Part shown: positions 18,546 to 26,547 of the stretch, piece after piece | How the letters are laid out: every line of letters starts with the position of its first letter | Position numbering within the stretch: position 1 is the stretch's first letter | Assembly: GCA_047632595.1 (NCBI GenBank) | Contig: JBLIDK010000001.1 | Location: 1-64,000 of the forward strand | Reading direction: 5' to 3' | From: JBLIDK01 sp047632595 | GTDB taxonomy: Bacteria > Bacteroidota > Bacteroidia > Sphingobacteriales > Sphingobacteriaceae | Length of the DNA stretch: 64,000 nt | Notes under the pieces: model-generated | Told to the model about the DNA's origin: nothing | What the model saw: the letters and a program-made list of their open reading frames with translations, nothing else | The model's database searches: none | Translations under genes and position numbers: made by a program

Positions 18546-19898
18546 ATGAGTATTTCTGAACGCTTTTTAAAGGTTGCTCAAAATGCACTTCCCATGCCAA
18601 TGACTATTGCTGTTATTTTAACGGTAGTAGTTGCGTTCATTTGCTTGTTCATGCCTTTAGATGCTGCTCAAATTCAAAACACAGGCGAATGGAAAATCCT
18701 ATCAGTTTTATCCTTTTGGGAAAAAGGCATTTGGGAGCTTTTGGCATTCTCCATGCAAATGGTGTTAATTCTTGTACTCGGACATTCTCTATCACTATCT
18801 CCTCCGGTTAACCGACTAATATCAACTTTAGTTAAAACTTGTAACAACACTTCTAGAGCGGTTGTAATAGTTGCCATTGCTACTATGTTGGTTTCCTTCC
18901 TCAATTGGGGCCTCGGACTCATTTTTGGTTCAATTTTAGCACGAAAAGTAGGTGAAAAAGCATCAAATGAAGGAATTGCAATAAATTATGCCCTAATTGG
19001 AGCCGCTGGGTACAGTGGTTTTATGATTTGGCATGGAGGATTTTCAGGCTCCGCTCCTCTTAAAGCTAGCGAAACTGGACATTTTTTAGAGTCAACTATT
19101 GGAATAATCGATGTAAGTCAGACTTTGCTCTCTCCTATGAATTTAATTTCATTCATGTTGGTATTAATAGCCGTTCCGACTTTATTATTTTATTTAGGAA
19201 AAACCGGTAAAAAAATAATCCCATCCTTCTCATCATCTCAAGAAAAAGAACAAGAAACTAAAATTGAAGGAGCTGAAAAACTAGATCACAGTAAGGTTCT
19301 TGGAATTGGCTTTGGACTTGTTATTATTTCTTTTGGGATTTATAAGGCACTCACTTCTGGTGGAACTGGCTTATCCTTTCTTCAGCTCAACTTTATTAAT
19401 TTTCTTCTTTTAGGATTGGGTTTGATTTTTCACGGAAGTTTATACAAATACGTAAAAGCAGTAAATAGTGCTGTGGGTGGTTCGGCTGGAATAATTATTC
19501 AATTTCCAATTTATGCAGGTATAATGGGAATAATGAAATACTCAGGTATGGTAAATGAAATTTCTCAGTTCTTTTTATCCATTTCTAATGAAACTACCTT
19601 GCCAGTCTTAACATTTTTCAGTGCAGCATTAGTTAATGTTTTTGTTCCAAGTGGTGGTGGGCAGTGGGCCATTCAAGGACCAATAATTACTCAAGCAGCC
19701 CTTGAAATGGGTGCATCTATACCCAAAAACATAATGGCTCTTGCCTACGGAGATCAAATCACCAATATGATTCAACCATTCTGGGCACTTCCTTTACTAG
19801 GTATCACCCAATTAAAAGCAAAGGACTTATTGCCTTATACCTTTTTAATGATGCTGGTTGGGGTAGTGATTTTTGTTGGGATGTTGTTGATTTTTTAA
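18546..19898 (+). CDS. Short-chain fatty acid transporter (AtoE family)
   Basis: 450 residues with about 10-12 hydrophobic segments. The start MSISERFLKVAQNALPMPMT and the motifs NWGLGLIFGSILARKVGE, YSGFMIWHGGFSGSAPLK, and FVPSGGGQWAIQGPI match the AtoE short-chain fatty acid permease family. It is expected to import acetoacetate/butyrate-like acids. Its stop lies one base from the stop of the convergent PLP enzyme, with no terminator hairpin between them. Confidence 0.88.
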   Translation: MSISERFLKVAQNALPMPMTIAVILTVVVAFICLFMPLDAAQIQNTGEWKILSVLSFWEKGIWELLAFSMQMVLILVLGHSLSLSPPVNRLISTLVKTCNNTSRAVVIVAIATMLVSFLNWGLGLIFGSILARKVGEKASNEGIAINYALIGAAGYSGFMIWHGGFSGSAPLKASETGHFLESTIGIIDVSQTLLSPMNLISFMLVLIAVPTLLFYLGKTGKKIIPSFSSSQEKEQETKIEGAEKLDHSKVLGIGFGLVIISFGIYKALTSGGTGLSFLQLNFINFLLLGLGLIFHGSLYKYVKAVNSAVGGSAGIIIQFPIYAGIMGIMKYSGMVNEISQFFLSISNETTLPVLTFFSAALVNVFVPSGGGQWAIQGPIITQAALEMGASIPKNIMALAYGDQITNMIQPFWALPLLGITQLKAKDLLPYTFLMMLVGVVIFVGMLLIF

Positions 19899-19899
19899 C

Positions 19900-21261
19900 T
19901 TATCTCCCTACCGACTGTATCACATCATACTTCGTAATAATATGATTATTCCCTTCTTTATCAATCACCAAAACCGCTTGGTTATCTTGGTTAATTAATT
20001 TAGAAATTTGGTCAATTGTTGTGCTCATTTTAACAAAAGGAAAACCTTCAGTCATTAAACTTCTAACTCGTGAAGACTTAATATTAGGACTCTCAATTAA
20101 CGATGTGAAAATATCACTCTCCGTAATTTTACCAATAATTGAACCGCTTTGCGTTACTGGTAGCTGACTAATGTTATGAAGTTTCATCATGTTAATTGCA
20201 TTTAAGACACTTTGCTCTTCATCAATAGATACCATTTCGGCATTGTCTTTTGCATTCACAATATCTGCAGCAGTAGTTTTTTCTGTAGTTAAAAACCCTC
20301 TGTCACGCATCCAATCATCGTTAAAGAATTTACCAACATAACGGCTACCATGATCATGGAAAATCACTACTACCACATCGTCTTTCTTAAGTTTTGATTT
20401 CATCTGCATTAAGCCACCTATTGCAGCTCCGGCAGAGTTTCCAACCCAAATACCTTCTTTTTTAACAATCTCGCGAGTATAAATCGCGGCATCCTTATCA
20501 GTTACTTGCTCAAAATGGTCAATTAAGCTGAAGTCAACATTTTTAGGAACGAAATCTTCACCAATACCTTCGGTGATGTAACTGTAAATCTCTTTTTGTA
20601 CAATTTTACCCGTTTCGTGGTATGACTTAAACAGCGAACCGTAAGTATCAATTCCCCAAACTTTAATATTTGGATTTTTCTCTTTCAAATAACGAGCACT
20701 ACCAGAAATAGTACCACCAGTTCCAACTCCAACTACTAAATGAGTGATTTTTCCTTCTGTTTGTTCCCAAATTTCAGGTCCAGTACTTTCGTAATGCGCT
20801 TGTGAATTACTTAAATTGTCGTATTGGTTAGGATAAAATGAGTTAGGCGTTTCTTTGTGAATTCTTGCTGCTACTGAATAGTAAGATCTAGGATCCTCTG
20901 GAGCAACGCTTGTAGGACAAACGATTACTTCTGCACCATAGGCGCGTAAAGCATCCACTTTCTCCATACTTTGCTTGTCTGTAGTTGTAAAAATACATTT
21001 GTAGCCTTTAACACTAGCTGCAATAGCTAAGCCCATTCCTGTATTACCAGAAGTTCCTTCTACAATTGTACCACCTGGTTTAAGTAAACCTGCTTTTTCA
21101 GCATCTTCAACCATTTTAAGAGCCATACGATCTTTAATTGAGTTCCCAGGATTGAAAGTTTCCACTTTCGCTAGAACAGTTGCATCAATTTCTTCTGTAA
21201 GTTTATTTAACTGTACTAAGGGCGTATTCCCAATTGTTTCTAAGATGTTTTTATACCACAT
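19900..21261 (-). CDS. Cystathionine beta-synthase-like PLP enzyme with CBS-domain pair
   Basis: 453 residues from ATG 21261 (MWYKNILETIGNTPLVQLNK). The catalytic part (1-320) has the PLP lysine K43 in NPGNSIKDR and the phosphate-binding loop GTSGNTG (69-75), plus SAGAAIGG later. Two CBS domains fill about 335-453 and normally bind adenosyl ligands for control. Family enzymes condense serine (or O-acetylserine) with homocysteine or sulfide. Whether this is cystathionine beta-synthase or cysteine synthase cannot be settled by eye; the CBS pair favours the first. The frame reaches a TTG at 21270, but that codon lies inside the -7 box at 21268-21275. Confidence 0.9.
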   Translation of the reverse strand: MWYKNILETIGNTPLVQLNKLTEEIDATVLAKVETFNPGNSIKDRMALKMVEDAEKAGLLKPGGTIVEGTSGNTGMGLAIAASVKGYKCIFTTTDKQSMEKVDALRAYGAEVIVCPTSVAPEDPRSYYSVAARIHKETPNSFYPNQYDNLSNSQAHYESTGPEIWEQTEGKITHLVVGVGTGGTISGSARYLKEKNPNIKVWGIDTYGSLFKSYHETGKIVQKEIYSYITEGIGEDFVPKNVDFSLIDHFEQVTDKDAAIYTREIVKKEGIWVGNSAGAAIGGLMQMKSKLKKDDVVVVIFHDHGSRYVGKFFNDDWMRDRGFLTTEKTTAADIVNAKDNAEMVSIDEEQSVLNAINMMKLHNISQLPVTQSGSIIGKITESDIFTSLIESPNIKSSRVRSLMTEGFPFVKMSTTIDQISKLINQDNQAVLVIDKEGNNHIITKYDVIQSVGR

Positions 21262-21267
21262 ATGCTG

Positions 21268-21275
21268 CAAAGATA
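21268..21275 (-). promoter_or_regulatory. -7 box 6 nt before the cystathionine beta-synthase ATG
   Basis: On the minus strand TATCTTTG is followed by CAGCAT and then ATG (21261). It matches the -7 consensus exactly. The spacing implies a transcript with almost no leader. The -33 position holds only a T-run. Confidence 0.55.
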
Positions 21276-21341
21276 GTGCACCTTTATTTGCTAAAAAACT
21301 TTTAATTGCTTTTGTGTTAAAGCATTTGTTCTTTTGTAAGT

Positions 21342-21794
21342 ATGAGAGTAGTAATTCAACGAGTTAAAAATGCAAATGTCGAAGTAAGTCAAGAAATAAT
21401 AGGCTCTATTAATAAAGGCTTGTTACTATTTGTAGGCATTGAATCCGAAGACACTTCTGATGATATTGAATGGTGTATTCGAAAAACACTTAACATGCGT
21501 TTATTTAACGATGAAAACGAAGTGATGAATAAAAGCCTTGTTGATTGCAGTGGAGAACTACTTGTAATTAGTCAGTTTACCTTACATGCAAGCACAAAAA
21601 AAGGCAATCGACCTAGTTACATCGCTTCAGCACGACCAGAGATTGCAGAGCCTTTATATGAAGAGTTTTTAAAGTCTTTGAGATTACAATACGCAGGCAA
21701 AGTAAATTGCGGTAAATTTGGGGCAGATATGCAAGTAAGTCTAAACAACGACGGTCCTGTAACCATTATCATTGACAGTAAAAGAAAAGAATAA
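21342..21794 (+). CDS. dtd: D-aminoacyl-tRNA deacylase
   Basis: 150 residues starting MRVVIQRVKNANVEV. The two signature motifs are SQFTLHAS (about 77-84, catalytic serine/glutamine motif) and NDGPVTIIID near the C-terminus (the GP cis-proline motif). It hydrolyses D-amino acids and glycine mischarged on tRNA. One base separates its stop from the MazG-like ATG, so the two are an operon. It diverges from the cystathionine beta-synthase gene. Confidence 0.96.
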   Translation: MRVVIQRVKNANVEVSQEIIGSINKGLLLFVGIESEDTSDDIEWCIRKTLNMRLFNDENEVMNKSLVDCSGELLVISQFTLHASTKKGNRPSYIASARPEIAEPLYEEFLKSLRLQYAGKVNCGKFGADMQVSLNNDGPVTIIIDSKRKE

Positions 21795-21795
21795 T

Positions 21796-22125
21796 ATGAC
21801 TTTAGATCAAGCACAACAACGAGTAGATGATTGGATAAAAACTCACGGAGTTCGATATTTTGATGAGCTTACTAATACTGCCATTTTAATGGAAGAAGTT
21901 GGTGAAGTTGCTAGAATTATGTCTAGAAAATACGGCGAACAAAGTTTTAAAGAAAGCGATAAAGACAAAGACCTTGCTGACGAATTTGCAGATGTGCTTT
22001 GGATTTTAATGTGCTTAGCCAATCAATGTGATGTTAATCTTACGGAAGCTTTCGAAAAAAACATTACAAAGAAAACGAACCGTGATAAGGATCGTCATAA
22101 AAACAACGATAAATTAAAAGGCTAA
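21796..22125 (+). CDS. MazG-like nucleotide pyrophosphohydrolase
   Basis: 109 residues from ATG 21796. The MazG fold metal ligands are visible as MEEVGEV (E33, E34, E37) and DEFADVLW (D62/E63, D66). Such proteins hydrolyse non-canonical or excess NTPs to NMP and pyrophosphate. The start one base after dtd is preferred; the frame extends upstream only through dtd codons. The last 12 bases overlap the 3' end of comB on the opposite strand. Confidence 0.9.
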   Translation: MTLDQAQQRVDDWIKTHGVRYFDELTNTAILMEEVGEVARIMSRKYGEQSFKESDKDKDLADEFADVLWILMCLANQCDVNLTEAFEKNITKKTNRDKDRHKNNDKLKG

Positions 22126-22821
22126 TAATTTACCGTCTCTGTAGATAGGAACCACATTACAAATATCCTCTTGAAGGCAAAACTTTACATCCTTTTCAAT
22201 TCCTAAACTTTTAAGTCTATTGTAATGTGCAGAAATATAAAGCACATTTCCCAAGTTATCTTTAACCGTGTCATACAATCGAGCAAAAGCTTGACAACTG
22301 TCATCATGCGTTGGAAAATGGTCTTTCACTCTTGAATAGATTGCTCCACATAAAAGAGAGTCTTCTAAATTCACTTTTCCCTTCCATCCAGAAGCGAGTA
22401 GTATTACATCTTCTTTTTGCTCTAACAACCATTGGCTGGTAGCAGCAACATTTAAGAAACTGGAAACAATTATTTTATCTGCATCAAGCGATTTCTTTAA
22501 AGCCTTTGTGCCATTTGTTGTAGTAAGAACAACTGTTTTACCTTTTACTTTGTCTTCTGTATAATCATAGGGTGAATTTCCCATGTTAAATCCTTCCACA
22601 ATTTCTCCGTCACGCTCAGCAGCCAATAAATAGTTTTCTTTTCCTTTAAAGGAAAGACATTCTTCAACAGTGGCAACAGGAATAATCGATTCTGCCCCAT
22701 TGGCAATTCCATAACTCATGCTACTTGTAGCACGTAAAACGTCAATAACAACTACAATTTTGCCTTTTAAATCATATAAATGAAGTAACTCAGGACTTAA
22801 AACGGTTTCTATTGAACGCAT
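22114..22821 (-). CDS. comB: 2-phosphosulfolactate phosphatase family protein (ComB)
   Basis: 235 residues. Family marks are IVVVIDVLRATSSM near residue 25, AERDGEIVEGFNMGNSPYDY (about 68-87), and VVLTTTNGTKAL (about 97-108). In methanogens ComB removes phosphate from phosphosulfolactate during coenzyme M synthesis. Bacteroidota do not make coenzyme M, so the bacterial role is uncertain; sulfolactate-type sulfonate metabolism is one possibility. No comA or comC homologue is nearby. It starts one base after the gcvT stop, so both are on one transcript. Confidence 0.87.
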   Translation of the reverse strand: MRSIETVLSPELLHLYDLKGKIVVVIDVLRATSSMSYGIANGAESIIPVATVEECLSFKGKENYLLAAERDGEIVEGFNMGNSPYDYTEDKVKGKTVVLTTTNGTKALKKSLDADKIIVSSFLNVAATSQWLLEQKEDVILLASGWKGKVNLEDSLLCGAIYSRVKDHFPTHDDSCQAFARLYDTVKDNLGNVLYISAHYNRLKSLGIEKDVKFCLQEDICNVVPIYRDGKLLAF

Positions 22822-23904
22822 TTAGTTTTGTATAAAAGGAGGCTTAACAATAACTGCTTTAATTGCTTTATCTCTAATATTAATTGCAATTTCGGTACCT
22901 ACAGCACTTTCATCTTTTGCAACATAACCTAAGCCAATTGCTTTTTTAAGCGATGGTGATTGAGTTCCAGATGTTACTACACCAATAGATTCACCATTGG
23001 CATTTAAAATTTCATAATCCTTTCGAGGAATTCCTCTATCAATTAATTCAAAAGCTACTAACTTTCGTTTAGTTCCAGCCTCTTTTTCAGCTTTTAGATT
23101 AGCAGAATTAACAAAATCCTTAGTGAATTTTGTCACCCAACCTAAACCTGCTTCTAATGGAGAAGTAGTGTCGTCGATATCGTTTCCGTATAAACAAAAA
23201 CCCATTTCTAATCTTAATGTATCTCTTGCACCTAAGCCTATAGCTTCAATTCCTTCAGGTTTGCCTGCTTCAAAAAGTGCTTCCCAAATTTTTTCTGCAT
23301 GTTCGTTATCAAAATACAACTCAAATCCACCTGCTCCGGTATAGCCAGTAGCAGAAATTACTACGTTATCTGCACCGCCTAATTTTCCTTTTTGGAATGT
23401 GTAGTAGCCCATTTCACCTAAATTAACCTCAGTCAATTTTTGTAAAACTTCAGTTGCTTTTGGCCCTTGAACTGCTAAAAGTGTAGTACGGTCACTAATA
23501 TCAACCATTTCTACATTTTCTGTTTTGAACTTTTTAATCCAGTTCCAATCTTTTTCAATGTTTGAAGCGTTTACAACAAGCATGTAAACTTCTTCTTCAA
23601 TTCTATAGACCAATAAATCGTCTACAATTCCGCCATCTTCATTAGGCAGATAGGTGTACATTGCTTTTCCGTCAAAAAGTTTTGTAGCATCATTTGAACA
23701 AACACGCTGAATCAAATCAAATGCTCCTTCTCCGCGAACAATAAATTCACCCATGTGTGAAACATCAAAAACTCCTACTTTGGTTCTAACACATTCGTGC
23801 TCAGAATTTATCCCAGTATAAGAAACAGGCATATTGTATCCTGCAAAAGGAACCATTTTAGCTCCAAGTTTCTCGTGTACGTGTGTTAATGCTGTTGATT
23901 TCAT
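22822..23904 (-). CDS. gcvT: Glycine cleavage system aminomethyltransferase (T protein)
   Basis: 360 residues. It takes the aminomethyl group from H protein to tetrahydrofolate, releasing ammonia. Family marks are MVPFAGYNMPVSYTG near the N-terminus, GVFDVSHMGEF, YTGAGGFELYFD and LGARDTLRLEMGFCLYG. Other glycine-cleavage genes (gcvH, gcvP) are not here. No glycine riboswitch is seen. A -7 box TATATTTG is 23 nt before the ATG. Confidence 0.96.
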   Translation of the reverse strand: MKSTALTHVHEKLGAKMVPFAGYNMPVSYTGINSEHECVRTKVGVFDVSHMGEFIVRGEGAFDLIQRVCSNDATKLFDGKAMYTYLPNEDGGIVDDLLVYRIEEEVYMLVVNASNIEKDWNWIKKFKTENVEMVDISDRTTLLAVQGPKATEVLQKLTEVNLGEMGYYTFQKGKLGGADNVVISATGYTGAGGFELYFDNEHAEKIWEALFEAGKPEGIEAIGLGARDTLRLEMGFCLYGNDIDDTTSPLEAGLGWVTKFTKDFVNSANLKAEKEAGTKRKLVAFELIDRGIPRKDYEILNANGESIGVVTSGTQSPSLKKAIGLGYVAKDESAVGTEIAINIRDKAIKAVIVKPPFIQN

Positions 23905-23926
23905 TGTTTTTGCTTTAATAAGAGTG

Positions 23927-23934
23927 CAAATATA
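23927..23934 (-). promoter_or_regulatory. -7 promoter box of gcvT-comB
   Basis: On the minus strand TATATTTG matches the consensus exactly, 22 nt upstream of the gcvT ATG. The nearest TTG upstream is 26 nt away, a little beyond the usual spacing. Confidence 0.5.
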
Positions 23935-23951
23935 TTAATTTCCCTTACCTA

Positions 23952-24551
23952 TTAGGTTTCCAATTCATTTTCAACTGGCAAAAGTGTAAAAGATTTTCGA
24001 TGATAGTCTGTAGCACCATAGATCATTATTGCTTTTCGGTGCTCCTTAGTGGGATATCCTTTGTTTTGTTTCCAATTATAATGAGGATGTTCAAGATCTA
24101 ATCCTTGCATTAATTCATCCCTATATGTTTTGGCTAAAACCGATGCAGCAGCGATGGACATAAACTTTGCATCTCCTTTGATAATGCAGGTATGGTCATA
24201 CCCCTCAAGTTTATTAAATCGGTTACCATCAATTAACAAATGTTCTGGTTTTTGATCTAGTTTTAGAACAGCTTTTTGCATGGCTAAGAAGGAAGCATTC
24301 AGAATGTTAATACCATCAATTTCTTCAGGAGAACACACCCCTACTGCCCAAGCTAGAGCATCTTTTAAGATGTCAACTCGAACTAAATCTCGTTTCTTTT
24401 CGCTCAGTTGTTTTGAGTCGTTTAAAACTTTATGTCGGTAGTTTTTTGGCAGTATTACAGCCGCCGCAACAACCGGACCAGCCAAACATCCTCTACCTGC
24501 TTCATCGCAGCCCGCCTCAATTAACGATTTATTTAAATATTTTTTAAGCAT
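23952..24551 (-). CDS. rnhB: Ribonuclease HII
   Basis: 199 residues. The catalytic acidic residues D16 and E17 are in AGCDEAGRGCLAGPVVAAAV, a third acidic residue is in HLLIDGNRF, and the fourth in IKGDAKFMSIAAASVLAK. It cuts RNA in RNA-DNA hybrids and removes misincorporated ribonucleotides. A possible -7 box TATTTTTG lies at 24562-24569 on the minus strand. It diverges from the FkbM methyltransferase gene. Confidence 0.96.
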   Translation of the reverse strand: MLKKYLNKSLIEAGCDEAGRGCLAGPVVAAAVILPKNYRHKVLNDSKQLSEKKRDLVRVDILKDALAWAVGVCSPEEIDGINILNASFLAMQKAVLKLDQKPEHLLIDGNRFNKLEGYDHTCIIKGDAKFMSIAAASVLAKTYRDELMQGLDLEHPHYNWKQNKGYPTKEHRKAIMIYGATDYHRKSFTLLPVENELET

Positions 24552-24592
24552 CTAATTAGTTCAAAAATACCATCTTTGCTTTTACTTCTATC

Positions 24593-25363
24593 ATGAAAGA
24601 ACTATTAAAAAAGGCGGCAACTGTTATTTTACCAAAAAAGGTAATGCAATACTTTAAAGGCTACTATTATTATTTAAAGCTGAAAAGTGAAGGGATTCTA
24701 GTTGAGCCTGAGTTAAAAATGCTAGATAATTTACTTTCAAAAGGTGGAACATTTATTGACATTGGAGCAAATTATGGTCGATATACTAAAGCATTATCAA
24801 AAATAGCAGGTTATAAAGGTCATGTTCTATCTTTCGAACCAATTCCAACCACCTTTCACACTTTACAATTTGCAGTTCAGAAGTTAAAATTAAGAAATGT
24901 TAAACTTCATAATACTGCACTTTCAGATTTCAAAGGGGAGTCCTTAATGGAAATTCCAACATATCTTTCTGGGGGAGATAATTATTACGAAGCTCGACTA
25001 ACCAAGGTTGCTAATCCAAAATCGCTGAATGTCAAAATTAAATGCAACACACTTGACGGTATTACCTCAAAAATAAAAAAAGTTGATTTTATAAAAATTG
25101 ATGTAGAAGGTCATGAATTAGAAGCTCTTAATGGGGGCGAGCAGTTAATAAACACTAATATGCCATTAATATTGATTGAAATAAATGGCGAGCTACTTAA
25201 CGGCAAAAACAAAAAGGTAGTTGAACTCCTAGAAACTAAAGGTTACAAATTGTTTTTCTGTGACGATGAGCTGCTTTATTCTGATATTGAGAAAAATCCT
25301 GGGGTGAATTACTTTGCATTAACTAAGTCCCATCAAAAAAAGTTGAAAGATTTTATTGCTTAA
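24593..25363 (+). CDS. FkbM family methyltransferase
   Basis: 256 residues. The SAM-binding motif FIDIGANYGRYT (about 54-65) and the FkbM signature VDFIKIDVEGHELEALNGG (about 161-179) are plain. These enzymes usually methylate sugars or polyketides. Beside a glycosyltransferase and flippase it most likely modifies a cell-surface polysaccharide. Its last 11 bases overlap the 3' end of the convergent glycosyltransferase. Confidence 0.87.
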   Translation: MKELLKKAATVILPKKVMQYFKGYYYYLKLKSEGILVEPELKMLDNLLSKGGTFIDIGANYGRYTKALSKIAGYKGHVLSFEPIPTTFHTLQFAVQKLKLRNVKLHNTALSDFKGESLMEIPTYLSGGDNYYEARLTKVANPKSLNVKIKCNTLDGITSKIKKVDFIKIDVEGHELEALNGGEQLINTNMPLILIEINGELLNGKNKKVVELLETKGYKLFFCDDELLYSDIEKNPGVNYFALTKSHQKKLKDFIA

Positions 25364-26486
25364 TCTCTTTTTGAATACATGCCCAAAAAGCCTCGGCACT
25401 TTTATCCCAATTAAACTTTTCCCTTTGCTTCTGACCTTCTGTTATTAAGGTTTCACGAATCATAGTATCCGTACAAATCTTTTCCATTGCTTTAGAGATA
25501 GCCAGCACATCACTTGAATCTACTTTTAAAGACGCCTTTCCTGTAACTTCTGGCATGGCTGATGAATCACCACAAATTATAGGAACATCACAATGCATTG
25601 CCTCTAAAAGTGGTATGCCAAACCCTTCAAAATTAGAAACAAAAACAAAAGCATTGGAGGCTGCGATAATTTCAGATGCTTTTGAACTTGGCTCAATACG
25701 ACCTACGAATAGCACATCGTTCTTAAATTTTAATCCGTTATAAACATTAGTTAAACTTTCTTTGCCCATTACCTCTTTATTCCCCATTAGAATAAACTTA
25801 TAAGGCAAATTAGTTGCTTTTTTAAATTCATCGAATGCTAGAAGCATATTTTGTAAGTTTTTTCTGGGGTATAGTCCACCTAAAAATGAAAAATAAGGCT
25901 GATTGTCGCTAAATTCTAACTTAATTTCTGCCTTTCGAACATCACTAATGGGGTTAAAATCTTTTGAAGAAGCATTATATACAACATCAATCTTATCTTT
26001 TTTGACTTTATATGTTTTGCTAATATCTTCTTTACAGAAATTTGAAACGGTTATTATTCGTTCAGCCTTTTTGGCAAATTTTGGAAAGAAAAAAGTGTAA
26101 TATTTCCTTAAAAGCCAAAGCAAATATTGCGGGTGATGCTCAAAATTCAAATCGTGAATTGCTGTAATACTTTTGACTTTAGTTCTCAAACTTAAATGAC
26201 CATCCATTGAGATAAAAAGGTCTGCATTCACTGCCTTTAGTAGTTTTGGGATGGTATACTCAAACCATAAAACGTATAAAAAAGGATGTCTAGTTGGTGG
26301 CCCAGCATAAACGGCATGAACATTATCAGCAAATTCAAAATCCTTATCAAAGGGTCTGTCAAATAAAAAGAAAAATTCATGCTCAGGATGTTCATGAACA
26401 ATTCGTTTTAAAATTTCATAGCTAAAACGCCCAACTCCTTCCAGTTTTCCCTTCTGGAGCATCCTAGTATTTACTGCAATATTCAA
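25353..26486 (-). CDS. Glycosyltransferase family 4 (GT-B) protein
   Basis: 377 residues. The N-terminus NTRMLQKGKLEGVGRFSYEI and the C-terminal FEGFGIPLLEAMHCDVPII, with the E-x7-E donor-binding motif, are typical of GT4. It transfers a sugar from a nucleotide-sugar during exopolysaccharide or O-antigen synthesis. The exact sugar is unknown. It converges on the FkbM gene and diverges from the flippase gene 61 nt away. Confidence 0.9.
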   Translation of the reverse strand: MNIAVNTRMLQKGKLEGVGRFSYEILKRIVHEHPEHEFFFLFDRPFDKDFEFADNVHAVYAGPPTRHPFLYVLWFEYTIPKLLKAVNADLFISMDGHLSLRTKVKSITAIHDLNFEHHPQYLLWLLRKYYTFFFPKFAKKAERIITVSNFCKEDISKTYKVKKDKIDVVYNASSKDFNPISDVRKAEIKLEFSDNQPYFSFLGGLYPRKNLQNMLLAFDEFKKATNLPYKFILMGNKEVMGKESLTNVYNGLKFKNDVLFVGRIEPSSKASEIIAASNAFVFVSNFEGFGIPLLEAMHCDVPIICGDSSAMPEVTGKASLKVDSSDVLAISKAMEKICTDTMIRETLITEGQKQREKFNWDKSAEAFWACIQKEIKQ

Positions 26487-26547
26487 TAGTTTTAATTTGT
26501 GGCAAAAATAGCAATAAGAAGTGTGTTATATTCGCGTTTAGAATGTT

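Noticed and set aside
23905..23951. Glycine riboswitch upstream of gcvT
   Set aside because: The leader is only about 20 nt after the -7 box, too short for one.
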